The notes below the pieces were generated by a model. The model had not been told where the DNA came from, did not search any database, and saw nothing but the letters and a program-made list of their open reading frames with translations. DNA of 15,258 bases. It comes from Armatimonadota bacterium (GTDB lineage: Bacteria; Armatimonadota; Fimbriimonadia; Fimbriimonadales; Fimbriimonadaceae). Positions 7,896-13,866 of the stretch are shown here, piece by piece (within the stretch, counting starts at the first letter, position 1; each line of letters begins with the position of its first letter). The position numbers were made by a program, and so were the translations under genes. Location: positions 1 through 15,258 of the forward strand of contig JAEVZK010000112.1 of assembly GCA_023392285.1 (NCBI GenBank), read 5' to 3'.

Positions 7896-9183
7896 GAACC
7901 TTGACTGCCTGCCGACAAGAGTCGAGCGCTGCTTGGAGGCGAGACTTGTCGCCTGAGCCGGAGTTCACATCGGATTGGTAAGCCTCGATGGCGCGATTGT
8001 AGGCACCGACCGCGTCCGAATTTCTGCCTAGCTTCTCGTAACACTGGGCTAAGCGTTGGTTGTTGCTGCCTGGATCGGCACCCGCTCTCAGCGCACGCTC
8101 GAACGACGTCGCTGCGGAGGCCCAGTTGCCGAGTTGATACTGCTGTCGCGCTGTTCGGACGAGCGCCTCCACTCCGTTAGCTCCAACTGATCCAGAACTC
8201 GTCGAGGTTGGATTGCTCCCGCGAGAAACAACCTTGATATCCATGATGCCGGGGGATTCCCGCTGTGGCGGTGGAGCCGTCTCGCTCTGGCGGTCAGGCG
8301 TTGGGGGCGGATCGGTGGGCGGATTCTTCGAAGGCACGTTTGGCAAGCCCGTGTTGCCCGTTCTGCCGTCCTTCTTCACGATCTCTTTGGGAAGTTCCTC
8401 CGGCTTGAAGATGATCGGGCCAATGCCAGCGTTATCCTCATTTGCCTTGGGGAGGGTTCCCTCTGGGGATCGAGGAAGGTTTACCTGCGGCCCACGATCC
8501 ACAGGTGGGACGTTACTAGTTTCTTGACGTTGATCAGGAACAGTTTGAGTCTGAGGCCGGTCTGGTGGTGTCTGACCTGTAGAATCGCTGCCGGTGGCAT
8601 TTTGATTTTGAGTAACTCCGGCGCTTGTTGTGTCCGGAAGAATGGATCCCCCTGAACCGGGATTCGTGCCACTTGCGCGCGGCTGATTCATGGCGACCGG
8701 CCCGCCATCTTCGCGGTTGACGGTTCTTGCTGCGAGAACACCGATTGAGGCCACGAGCACAAATGCGGCAGCGGCAGCGGCGATCGCGAGTTTACGATCC
8801 GGCACTGCGGCTGCCGAACTGCGGGTGACCAGCAAATTCTGAAGGTCCTTGACCTTGATGCGATCGATCATAGAATCAGGATCAATCACCAAGACCCGTT
8901 CGTAGCAATCGATCGCATCTCCGATCTCGCCGCGCCGCTCGTGGCACATCGCTTTAAGCGAGAGCGCTGCCTTTGAGTGAGGATTCACCGATACTGCCTG
9001 CTCGGCGATCTGGGTTGCCTCATCTAGACGGCCGGCGGCAAAGATCTTCAGCCCATCCGCAACGACTTGCTCGAGCTTTTCCTTAGCCGCGTTTAGCTCA
9101 TCTTCAGGCAAGGTCGCGCCGCATTTCTTGCAGAACGCGCTGTCCAAGCTGTTGGTCGAGGAACAATTTTTGCAGGTCACCAT
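7885..9183 (-). CDS. zinc-ribbon TPR membrane protein
   Basis: A 432-residue protein. An N-terminal zinc ribbon has C4-x2-C7 and C18-x2-C21. TPR helices run from about 32 to 115 (DEATQIAEQAVSVNP; GDAIDCYERVLVIDP). One membrane helix lies at 131-152. A long Pro/Gly/Thr/Gln-rich disordered stretch covers about 155-335. A second TPR block is at about 340-432 (WASAATSFERALRAG; DAVGAYNRAIEAY). The zinc ribbon and first TPR block should be cytosolic, the second outside the membrane. It is the first gene of the operon with the secreted TPR and PilZ proteins. No Shine-Dalgarno precedes ATG 9183; TAAGTT lies 5 nt upstream with TAGACG 17 nt before it, a possible promoter giving a leaderless mRNA. The precise function is unknown. 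Confidence 0.82.
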   Translation of the reverse strand: MVTCKNCSSTNSLDSAFCKKCGATLPEDELNAAKEKLEQVVADGLKIFAAGRLDEATQIAEQAVSVNPHSKAALSLKAMCHERRGEIGDAIDCYERVLVIDPDSMIDRIKVKDLQNLLVTRSSAAAVPDRKLAIAAAAAAFVLVASIGVLAARTVNREDGGPVAMNQPRASGTNPGSGGSILPDTTSAGVTQNQNATGSDSTGQTPPDRPQTQTVPDQRQETSNVPPVDRGPQVNLPRSPEGTLPKANEDNAGIGPIIFKPEELPKEIVKKDGRTGNTGLPNVPSKNPPTDPPPTPDRQSETAPPPQRESPGIMDIKVVSRGSNPTSTSSGSVGANGVEALVRTARQQYQLGNWASAATSFERALRAGADPGSNNQRLAQCYEKLGRNSDAVGAYNRAIEAYQSDVNSGSGDKSRLQAALDSCRQAVKVLGG

Positions 9184-9248
9184 ACTAAAACTTACACCAA
9201 TGCGTCTCGCGCGTCTACGCGGAGCGAACGCTAGATTCTACCAAAGGC

Positions 9249-9662
9249 TCATTTTCCTCTCGCAAGTTCGCTGCTATAGACGTCCCCGAGCCCTCTGTAA
9301 GGGTAGACGTGGAAAGCACGGGTTAACTTCTTAATTGCTTGCACAAAAAGATTTTGAGCTGATTGCTTTGTACTCCCCTTTACGCTTCCAATCTCCTCAA
9401 ACGTGTACCCTTCAAGTCTTTTTGCGAGCACTTCGGCTTGTTTCTGGGTGAGCTTGGCTGATTCGAACACCTCATCGTATTCGCTTTTGAAGAGCGAATC
9501 AGCGGGCTTTCCCCTCAACAAGGGGCCCACGAGCCGTTCTCGCGGCAAATCCCGCTTCATCTTTTGGTGAAAGCCGAGTTCGGTATAAAACGGGGCTCCG
9601 GGGGAGCGTTCGCACAATGCCAACAAGGCGTCCGCAATGAACGCCAAATCCTCCTTTTTCAA
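9249..9662 (-). CDS. sigma-region-4-like HTH protein
   Basis: A 137-residue soluble protein. Residues 71-113 (LTQKQAEVLAKRLEGYTFEE, then IGSVKGSTKQSAQNLFVQAIKKL) match the helix-turn-helix of sigma factor region 4 and LuxR-type regulators: 'L-T-x-x-Q-x-E-V' with a conserved GYTFEEIG turn. The N-terminal 70 residues are charged, helical and unrecognised, and there is no region 2. It is therefore a DNA-binding regulator rather than a full sigma factor. The start is TTG 9660-9662, supported by an excellent TAGGAGG 8 nt upstream, which decides the start. It stands alone between the TPR operon and the oxidoreductase. Targets are unknown. Confidence 0.7.
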   Translation of the reverse strand: MKKEDLAFIADALLALCERSPGAPFYTELGFHQKMKRDLPRERLVGPLLRGKPADSLFKSEYDEVFESAKLTQKQAEVLAKRLEGYTFEEIGSVKGSTKQSAQNLFVQAIKKLTRAFHVYPYRGLGDVYSSELARGK

Positions 9663-9665
9663 TCT

Positions 9666-9675
9666 GGTCCTCCTA
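9666..9675 (-). promoter_or_regulatory. strong Shine-Dalgarno before a TTG start
   Basis: The minus-strand text AGTAGGAGGACCAGATTG places AGGAGG about 7 nt before the TTG of the HTH gene. It is one of the few strong ribosome sites in the window and fixes a non-ATG start. Confidence 0.7.
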
Positions 9676-9777
9676 CTGATATGTAAACAAGTGTCTACTA
9701 TATATCACGTGTGGCGGAGGATTTCTCGTCAACTAGTATATTTGCTGGAAATAGCTGCCGAGCTTCTTGGGCATTCA

Positions 9778-10800
9778 CTAAGCCGATGGCTTCAGGCGCG
9801 ACCCAAAGTGGCTGTAGAAGACGTCGGCAAGGATTTCGTAAGACCTGAGGCGCGCCTTATGATCGAAGACCTGTCCGGTGGCGATGAGCTCGTCTGCGCC
9901 CGTGAGTTCGAGGAACACCTCCAGCTTTCGGCGCACCGTCTCCGGCGAGCCGATCGCACTGATTGCTGTCCACTGACCGATGGCGGCACGCTCCTCGGGT
10001 GAGAGGCTCTCTTCAAAGCTTTGAACTGGAGGCGGAAGCTGACTGCGGGAGTTGCGCAACATGCTCAAGATGGCCTGTTGATGAGAGGAGAAGAGGAAGC
10101 GTGCTTCTTCATCCGTTTCTGAGGCCAACACGTTGACGCCAATCATCACATACGGCTCCGACAGCGCCTGGGAAGGGCGGAAATTACGCCGATAAAGCTC
10201 CAAAGCACGTTCAAGATACGCAGGGGCGAAGTGCGACGCGAACGCGAAAGGCAGTCCAAGTGCGGCCGCAAGGCGCGCGCCGAAATCGCTCGACCCGAGG
10301 ATGTACAGCGGTACATTCGCGCCAATCCCCGGCACTGCTTTCACAGGCGCGGTGCCGGCGAAATAGCTTTGCAGCTCTTGTACATCCTCCGGGAACTCGT
10401 CGCCGCTGCCGCCGGCTTTGCGCCTGAGCGCTCTCGCGGTGTTCAGATCGCTACCGGGTGCGCGGCCAAGACCCAAATCGATGCGTCCCGGATACATCGC
10501 TTCCAGCGTGCCGAAATGCTCGGCGATCACCAGCGGCGAATGGTTAGGCAGCATGATTCCGCCCGCGCCGACTCGGATCGTGCTCGTGCCGCCGGCGAGA
10601 TAGCCGATGAGCACGGAAGTGGCGGCGCTTGCCACGCCGACCATATTGTGGTGCTCAGCCACCCAGTGCCGATGGTATCCCCAGCGCTCCGCGTGCTGCG
10701 CGAGATCGAGTGAGTTGCGCAGCGCCTCGCCCGCATTCGAGCCTTGCACGATCGGTGCGAGATCAAGGATCGAGAGGCGTATCTGCCGTTCGTCTGTCAT
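9778..10800 (-). CDS. LLM-class flavin-dependent oxidoreductase
   Basis: A 340-residue protein of the bacterial luciferase-like monooxygenase family (TIM barrel, FMN or F420 dependent). Visible marks are LSILDLAPI at residues about 9-17, a barrel strand with WVAEHHNM near 45-52 as in the YhbW/MsnO8 subgroup, GAGGIMLPNHSPL near 80-92, and the flavin-binding GRIDLGLGRAPGSD near 108-121, followed by LYILGSSDFGARLAA near 167-181. A helix-rich C-terminal part ends the barrel. Substrate is unknown. ATG 10800 is preferred over an upstream in-frame start 19 codons earlier because homology begins at RLSILDLAP and AGAAGAG lies just before it. It is monocistronic; no electron-transfer partner is adjacent. 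Confidence 0.9.
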   Translation of the reverse strand: MTDERQIRLSILDLAPIVQGSNAGEALRNSLDLAQHAERWGYHRHWVAEHHNMVGVASAATSVLIGYLAGGTSTIRVGAGGIMLPNHSPLVIAEHFGTLEAMYPGRIDLGLGRAPGSDLNTARALRRKAGGSGDEFPEDVQELQSYFAGTAPVKAVPGIGANVPLYILGSSDFGARLAAALGLPFAFASHFAPAYLERALELYRRNFRPSQALSEPYVMIGVNVLASETDEEARFLFSSHQQAILSMLRNSRSQLPPPVQSFEESLSPEERAAIGQWTAISAIGSPETVRRKLEVFLELTGADELIATGQVFDHKARLRSYEILADVFYSHFGSRLKPSA

Positions 10801-10956
10801 ATCTCTTCTACGAGATTTGCTGCCGAGCTTTGGGACTGATCCTGCCTCGACTGTCAAAAGCGCTCGTGCGGCAGACGGAGCTTCCCATGCTTAGGATGTG
10901 CGCCTGCGGCGTTGAGGGACCGGAGATCAAACCTTGGTCTCCTGCAACTAAGCAGT

Positions 10957-11028
10957 TCCGAGTTCAGGGCTTAGTACCGGGGGGGGGTCATTGTTACCGG
11001 GATGTCGCGTCTGCTAGTTGAACTCGGA
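10957..11028. repeat. 10-bp inverted repeat enclosing a nine-G run
   Basis: TCCGAGTTCA (10957-10966) is repeated inverted as TGAACTCGGA (11019-11028). The loop holds nine consecutive G (10979-10987) and two TACCGGG copies. The element sits just downstream of the SecB-like gene. There is no T run, so it is not a typical terminator. A chance origin is possible. Confidence 0.3.
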
Positions 11029-11037
11029 GCAATCTGC

Positions 11038-11580
11038 TCACTCGGAAGGATGTGATGATTGGGGCAACGTGCTCTGAGCAGAACCGATAGCACCCACAAT
11101 GACCGGTGTCGAAGACTGATTCTGCCGCACTGAAACGCTACCGAGAGGAACAGCCATTAGGTTGGCACGACTTGCCAGGCTGGCAACGAGCTCACGTAGC
11201 GCTGGGTGCGTATAGATCTTCACATTTCGGATCAGGAAGATTTTCCAAAATTCTCTCGGTGGCTCAAATTCAATTTTAAGCCGAACCTTATAGACACACC
11301 GGCCTTCGGCCGCCGTCGTTCCGTCGCTTGCAGAAATCTTGAAGTTTGCAGACTGACTAATATCAGCAAAGACTTCTGGATCTCCAAGCTGTTGGACCTC
11401 CAACAACTCAGGTCCCATTAAATCCACGCTCGTGAAAAGCGGGCCTGAAGAAACAGCCGACTTCACATGGAAGGCGAGATCAACAAGCTTGATCTCCACG
11501 GGCACCAGCCTCTCTATGACGGCGTTGTACGTCTCGGGCGTCATCAATTGCGGATTACCGCCCTCACTCTCAGGCTGCAT
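11038..11580 (-). CDS. SecB-like chaperone of a TAC system
   Basis: A 180-residue protein that I read as a SecB-family fold. The C-terminal segment KIYTHPALRELVASLASRAN (121-140), followed by LMAVPLGSVSV, matches in pattern the SecB helix and crossover 'P-x-A-R-E-x-I-x-x-L-x-x-R-x-x-F-P-x-L-x-L-x-P-V'. Earlier strands (VEIKLVDLAFHVK, 28-40; VYKVRLKIEFEPP, 96-108) fit SecB's four-stranded sheet. The start ATG 11580 lies inside the last codons of the HicB-like gene, overlapping by 11 nt, so it is translationally coupled; a longer upstream frame would run through most of HicB and is rejected. The third gene after a toxin and antitoxin, encoding a SecB-like chaperone, is the known order of toxin-antitoxin-chaperone loci such as Rv1955-Rv1957. 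It would protect the antitoxin. Housekeeping SecB is unlikely given the context. Confidence 0.68.
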   Translation of the reverse strand: MQPESEGGNPQLMTPETYNAVIERLVPVEIKLVDLAFHVKSAVSSGPLFTSVDLMGPELLEVQQLGDPEVFADISQSANFKISASDGTTAAEGRCVYKVRLKIEFEPPREFWKIFLIRNVKIYTHPALRELVASLASRANLMAVPLGSVSVRQNQSSTPVIVGAIGSAQSTLPQSSHPSE

Positions 11581-11851
11581 AAGCGAAGTTGTTACACGAT
11601 GCGCCTTCCGCCGCCATTGACATAGTGGCCTGTAGGTCCTCGCATCCCGGCCCAGGGATGTTGTACCCCGCCGTATCTGAGACGAAGACCTCAAAAGCCT
11701 TCTTAGAGGCTTCAAAGGACTCAAGAGTCTCCTGGAGAGTATCACCAACACCGTAAACGCTATAGCCGAGTGTGGGGAAGAAAATGCGGTATCCACCACC
11801 GTCTTCTTTCGCGACATTCTCAATAACGTGTCGATACAATGTCCAGTTCAT
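11570..11851 (-). CDS. HicB-like antitoxin with chaperone-addiction-like tail
   Basis: A 93-residue protein. Residues 1-69 match HicB: GGGYRIFFPTLG (18-29), then GVGDTLQETLESFEASKKAF (34-53), and a closing AGYNIPGPG (61-69), the family's 'iP-P' ending. HicB normally continues into an HTH or ribbon-helix-helix DNA-binding part. Here there is only a 24-residue tail ending NNFAYAA, which resembles the degron ending of ssrA tags (…YALAA). In TAC systems the antitoxin carries a short C-terminal chaperone-addiction segment that the SecB-like protein masks and proteases otherwise target; this tail is a good candidate. A strong AGGAGA 6 nt before ATG 11851 supports the start. It lies 49 nt after the HicA-like gene and overlaps the SecB-like start. 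Confidence 0.75.
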   Translation of the reverse strand: MNWTLYRHVIENVAKEDGGGYRIFFPTLGYSVYGVGDTLQETLESFEASKKAFEVFVSDTAGYNIPGPGCEDLQATMSMAAEGASCNNFAYAA

Positions 11852-11900
11852 TTGTTGTCTCCTAACCTAATCTCGGTAAACTTTATCACATGTTTTAGGG

Positions 11901-12284
11901 TCAAAGGGTTTCAAGTTGCTCGTAAGCCTTAACGAGCTGCTCTACAATCCACTTCTTCACCTTCCTTCCGGAAACCGTCGACACTTGAAAACTGTCGCCG
12001 TCCCATCGGGGAATTAACTGACTGATCCCCGCAATATAAATGTTCGCGCAGTGACTGCCAGATCCGCGGTCAATCGTGACCTTATTCGCCTTGTTCCATA
12101 TCTCGTCGTTTTCCAACCACCTGAGCACATCTTCTTTGTCGGCAAATTCTCCGATTTTGCCCTTTCGCCACTTCGCGCTCTCCCTTTCCCAACCCACTAA
12201 GCAATTCCTTTTAAACTCGAGCGAGAAATGATTATAGCTTGTTCTACGCCGCAAGCGTTGGTCATCTTTCTTCGTTAAGCTCAA
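11901..12284 (-). CDS. HicA-like toxin candidate
   Basis: A 127-residue basic protein from TTG 12284; GTG 12197 would give 98 residues with AAAGGAA before it. No Shine-Dalgarno supports the longer start. HicA is normally 60-80 residues with a dsRBD-like fold and a catalytic His in G-S-x-S-H. Here DRGSGSHCANIYI (about 73-85), an upstream helix (KEDVLRWLENDEI, about 50-62), strand QLIPRW and a C-terminal helix KVKKWIVEQLVKAYEQL match that topology weakly, with about 45 extra basic N-terminal residues. It is placed where a TAC toxin gene would be, 49 nt before the HicB-like gene. The toxin identity is inferred mainly from position; the sequence match is suggestive only. It could also be an unrelated small protein. 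Confidence 0.6.
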   Translation of the reverse strand: MSLTKKDDQRLRRRTSYNHFSLEFKRNCLVGWERESAKWRKGKIGEFADKEDVLRWLENDEIWNKANKVTIDRGSGSHCANIYIAGISQLIPRWDGDSFQVSTVSGRKVKKWIVEQLVKAYEQLETL

Positions 12285-12399
12285 CCGCTGCTTGCGTGCG
12301 CTTGTGCAATAGTTTTCACCTCTCCACCGATGGACCTAAAGAGCCGTACCATGTAAAAAAGCATTCTCTATGTCCGTTCAGAGGGGTGCGTCTAGGCAC

Positions 12400-12419
12400 G
12401 ATGCTGAAACTTCGGCATC
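12400..12419. promoter_or_regulatory. palindrome upstream of the TAC operon
   Basis: GATGCTGAA / TTCGGCATC form an almost perfect 9-bp inverted repeat (one G-T pair) with a 2-bp centre, 116 nt before the toxin start. It is a candidate operator or the remnant of a hairpin. Function is unproven. Confidence 0.35.
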
Positions 12420-12428
12420 CTCGAAGCA

Positions 12429-12466
12429 CAAAAAGGCTGCAGAACGATAGCTCTGCAGCCTCTTTC
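12429..12466 (-). terminator. Rho-independent terminator of the ECF sigma gene
   Basis: A perfect 9-bp stem GGCTGCAGA / TCTGCAGCC (12435-12460) is followed on the minus strand by five T. It lies about 10 nt past the sigma gene stop, so the TAC genes downstream need their own promoter unless there is read-through. Confidence 0.85.
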
Positions 12467-12476
12467 ACTCAGTCAG

Positions 12477-13106
12477 TCAAGCGGCTGGCGAAAACCCGAG
12501 GCGAGGACTGCGACCCGGATTCGCGGCCTCTTGCCTCCTGATCTGCTCAAGGCGAGATCGAATCAATTTGTGCGTGCGGTGCAGCCGCGAGCGAATCGTC
12601 CCGACCGGCTTGTTCATCATATCGGCGATATCCTTATAAGGCATCCCCTCGACGTCGGCCAAGGTCACGAGAAGCCGCTGTTCCGGAGTAAGAGAATCGA
12701 GCGCCTTCTGCAGGTCTTCGCTAAAACTTTCCCGCATCATGGTCTGCTCGGGATCAGGCTTATCGTCCGCCATATCAAAGTAGAGATTGTCGTCTCCACC
12801 GGCGGTCTGCAGCGGAGTGTCGTAAGACACCGCTTTTACGCGACGGCGACGATTCCTCAGCAGGTCGAGGAACAATCTCGTTACGATCCGAAAGATCCAA
12901 TTCTCAAACGGGCGATCGCCCTCGTAATCCGCAAAACTCCGGTAGGCGCGATAAAACGCCTCCTGGGTGAGGTCTTCCGCATCGGCACGGTTCCCCGAGA
13001 GGCGGTAGGCCATGTTGTAGACCTTCCGGTACGTCTCCGACATTAATTCGTTGAAACGCACTTGTTCTTTGGGATCGAGCGTATATACCTGTGGTGACAT
13101 TTTCAT
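12477..13106 (-). CDS. ECF sigma factor (RpoE/SigW type)
   Basis: A 209-residue group IV sigma factor. Region 2 is at about 24-90: LSGNRADAEDLTQEAFYRAY (36-55), then RPFENWIFRIVTRLFLDLLR with the RNRRRR motif near 84-89. A linker follows with two acidic stretches. Region 4 is at about 137-190: LDSLTPEQRLLVTLADVEG, then MPYKDIADMMNKPVGTIRSR, the helix-turn-helix that reads the -35 site. The C-terminal 20 residues are basic and disordered. It starts at ATG 13106 or the second ATG two codons later, and no strong Shine-Dalgarno is seen. There is a terminator at once after the gene, with no anti-sigma gene on either side, so control is either distant or transcriptional. Confidence 0.92.
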   Translation of the reverse strand: MKMSPQVYTLDPKEQVRFNELMSETYRKVYNMAYRLSGNRADAEDLTQEAFYRAYRSFADYEGDRPFENWIFRIVTRLFLDLLRNRRRRVKAVSYDTPLQTAGGDDNLYFDMADDKPDPEQTMMRESFSEDLQKALDSLTPEQRLLVTLADVEGMPYKDIADMMNKPVGTIRSRLHRTHKLIRSRLEQIRRQEAANPGRSPRLGFSPAA

Positions 13107-13113
13107 AAAGGAT

Positions 13114-13125
13114 GCCCAATTGGGC
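13114..13125. promoter_or_regulatory. perfect 12-bp palindrome before the sigma gene
   Basis: GCCCAATTGGGC is its own reverse complement and sits 8-19 nt upstream of the sigma start, where ribosomes or a regulator would bind. It is a candidate operator. Confidence 0.35.
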
Positions 13126-13163
13126 TTTTGTACAAGGTCGCCGTATTGCGACTATACATATTT

Positions 13164-13190
13164 GGACAAAATTGGACTCTCAGTAGTTCC
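13164..13190 (-). promoter_or_regulatory. candidate ECF-type autoregulatory promoter
   Basis: On the minus strand GGAACT (13185-13190) is followed after 17 nt by GTCC (13164-13167). The GGAAC…GTC layout is that of many ECF sigma promoters. It lies 58-84 nt before the sigma gene it would drive. This is an inferred autoregulation site, without direct support. Confidence 0.35.
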
Positions 13191-13390
13191 GATTTTGTTC
13201 GTCGACTAGGTCTTCTAAGTCTCTGCTGATTGGTCAGGCCCCGAAGGTGCGTTCGCGGGCAGAGGTAGTGTATGGACGACTATGGTTGCCTTCGCGGTTC
13301 GGTCAAAACTATAGACTTGCGTCTACACCCGCAATTTTTTATCAGTCGTCAGGGATGGACTGTGGACGGTGAACAGGTTTGACTTATTAA

Positions 13391-13467
13391 CCATTCTCCA
13401 TTCTCCATTCTCCATTCTCCATTAGCCATTCTCCATTCGCCATTCTCCATTCACCATTCACCATTCA
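13391..13467. repeat. heptanucleotide tandem array, 11 units of CCATTNN
   Basis: Eleven in-register units: four CCATTCT, one CCATTAG, CCATTCT, CCATTCG, CCATTCT, then three CCATTCA. The two variable bases form runs, as expected when copies arise by slippage. It ends 5 bp before the stop of the small unknown gene. It resembles short tandem repeats found between genes in cyanobacteria and other phyla. Confidence 0.9.
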
Positions 13468-13472
13468 CCCCT

Positions 13473-13814
13473 TCATCGGACGAAATGAATTTCAACGATG
13501 TGGCCGCCGACGAAGAGGAGGAGACAATTCAACCGTGGCTTGCTCTTTGCAATTTCCCGAGCCTCCTCGAAGGTCTTTGACACGATATCACCGCTGAGTC
13601 CCGCCAGGAGGCCCATGTAGGTGGTCGCATCATCGGGCGACGGAAAGCACGCTAGCCCATCCAACTGGGTCCCATCGGGAGCGGTCGCATTGTTCGCCGC
13701 ATACTTGTCGCCGCCGACCGAGATGAGATAGAGCCGGTCTGGAAATCCGCCGAATCCCCCGAGCTCCTCTTCGATCAGGGTGATTCCGCCGGGATTCTCG
13801 ATCGTCTGAGGCAC
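13473..13814 (-). CDS. small conserved-looking protein of unknown function
   Basis: A 113-residue soluble protein from GTG 13812-13814. I do not recognise the family. It has a Gly-rich N-terminal part (GGITLIEEELGGFGGFPD, 9-26), strand-like segments RLYLISVGG and LNCLLLFVGGHIVEIHFVR at the end, and a helix with FPSPDDATTYMGLLAGLSGD (57-76). The alternation of short strands and helices looks like a small alpha/beta fold. No signal peptide or membrane segment. It is bracketed by period-7 repeat DNA on both sides and lies next to a phage portal gene. A promoter TTGACT…TACTGT (17-nt spacing) ends 10-11 nt before the start. Real gene likely; function unknown. Confidence 0.7.
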   Translation of the reverse strand: MPQTIENPGGITLIEEELGGFGGFPDRLYLISVGGDKYAANNATAPDGTQLDGLACFPSPDDATTYMGLLAGLSGDIVSKTFEEAREIAKSKPRLNCLLLFVGGHIVEIHFVR

Positions 13815-13820
13815 GGAAGG

Positions 13821-13862
13821 AGTTTACAGTAGAGAGTGGAGAGTCGGTAGTCAACAGTTCCT
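13821..13862. repeat. degenerate heptad repeats of AGTNNNN
   Basis: Six consecutive 7-bp units each begin AGT (TTAC, AGAG, GGAG, CGGT, CAAC, TCCT following). They lie between the portal stop and the small gene, so the -35 TTGACT and -10 TACTGT of the small gene are made of array units read on the minus strand. Confidence 0.6.
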
Positions 13863-13866
13863 CCCC

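Larger units (their letters stand above)
13107..13472. other. gene-poor interval with the period-7 array
   Basis: 366 bp without a gene I would accept. It contains the palindrome and the possible ECF promoter near the sigma gene, a short hairpin TAGAC/GTCTA near 13313-13326, a weak period-7 run TGGACTG TGGACGG TGAACAG at 13356-13376, and the CCATTNN array at 13391-13467. Confidence 0.6.

Noticed and set aside
10801..10857. Longer start of the LLM oxidoreductase
   Set aside because: The extra 19 residues do not belong to the family core, and AGAAGAG precedes ATG 10800.
10801..11037. Possible tRNA or small RNA between the oxidoreductase and the SecB-like gene
   Set aside because: GGAGATCAAACCTTGGTCTCC-type pairing is present, but there is no cloverleaf, no T-arm GGTTCGA and no CCA, and no promoter; left unannotated.
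11581..11823. Longer start of the SecB-like frame
   Set aside because: It would run through nearly the whole HicB-like gene with an Arg/Leu-rich non-protein-like sequence; the ATG at 11580 coupled to the HicB stop is far better.
13391..13467. CRISPR array
   Set aside because: The units are 7 bp without spacers and with only two variable bases, so this is a simple tandem repeat.
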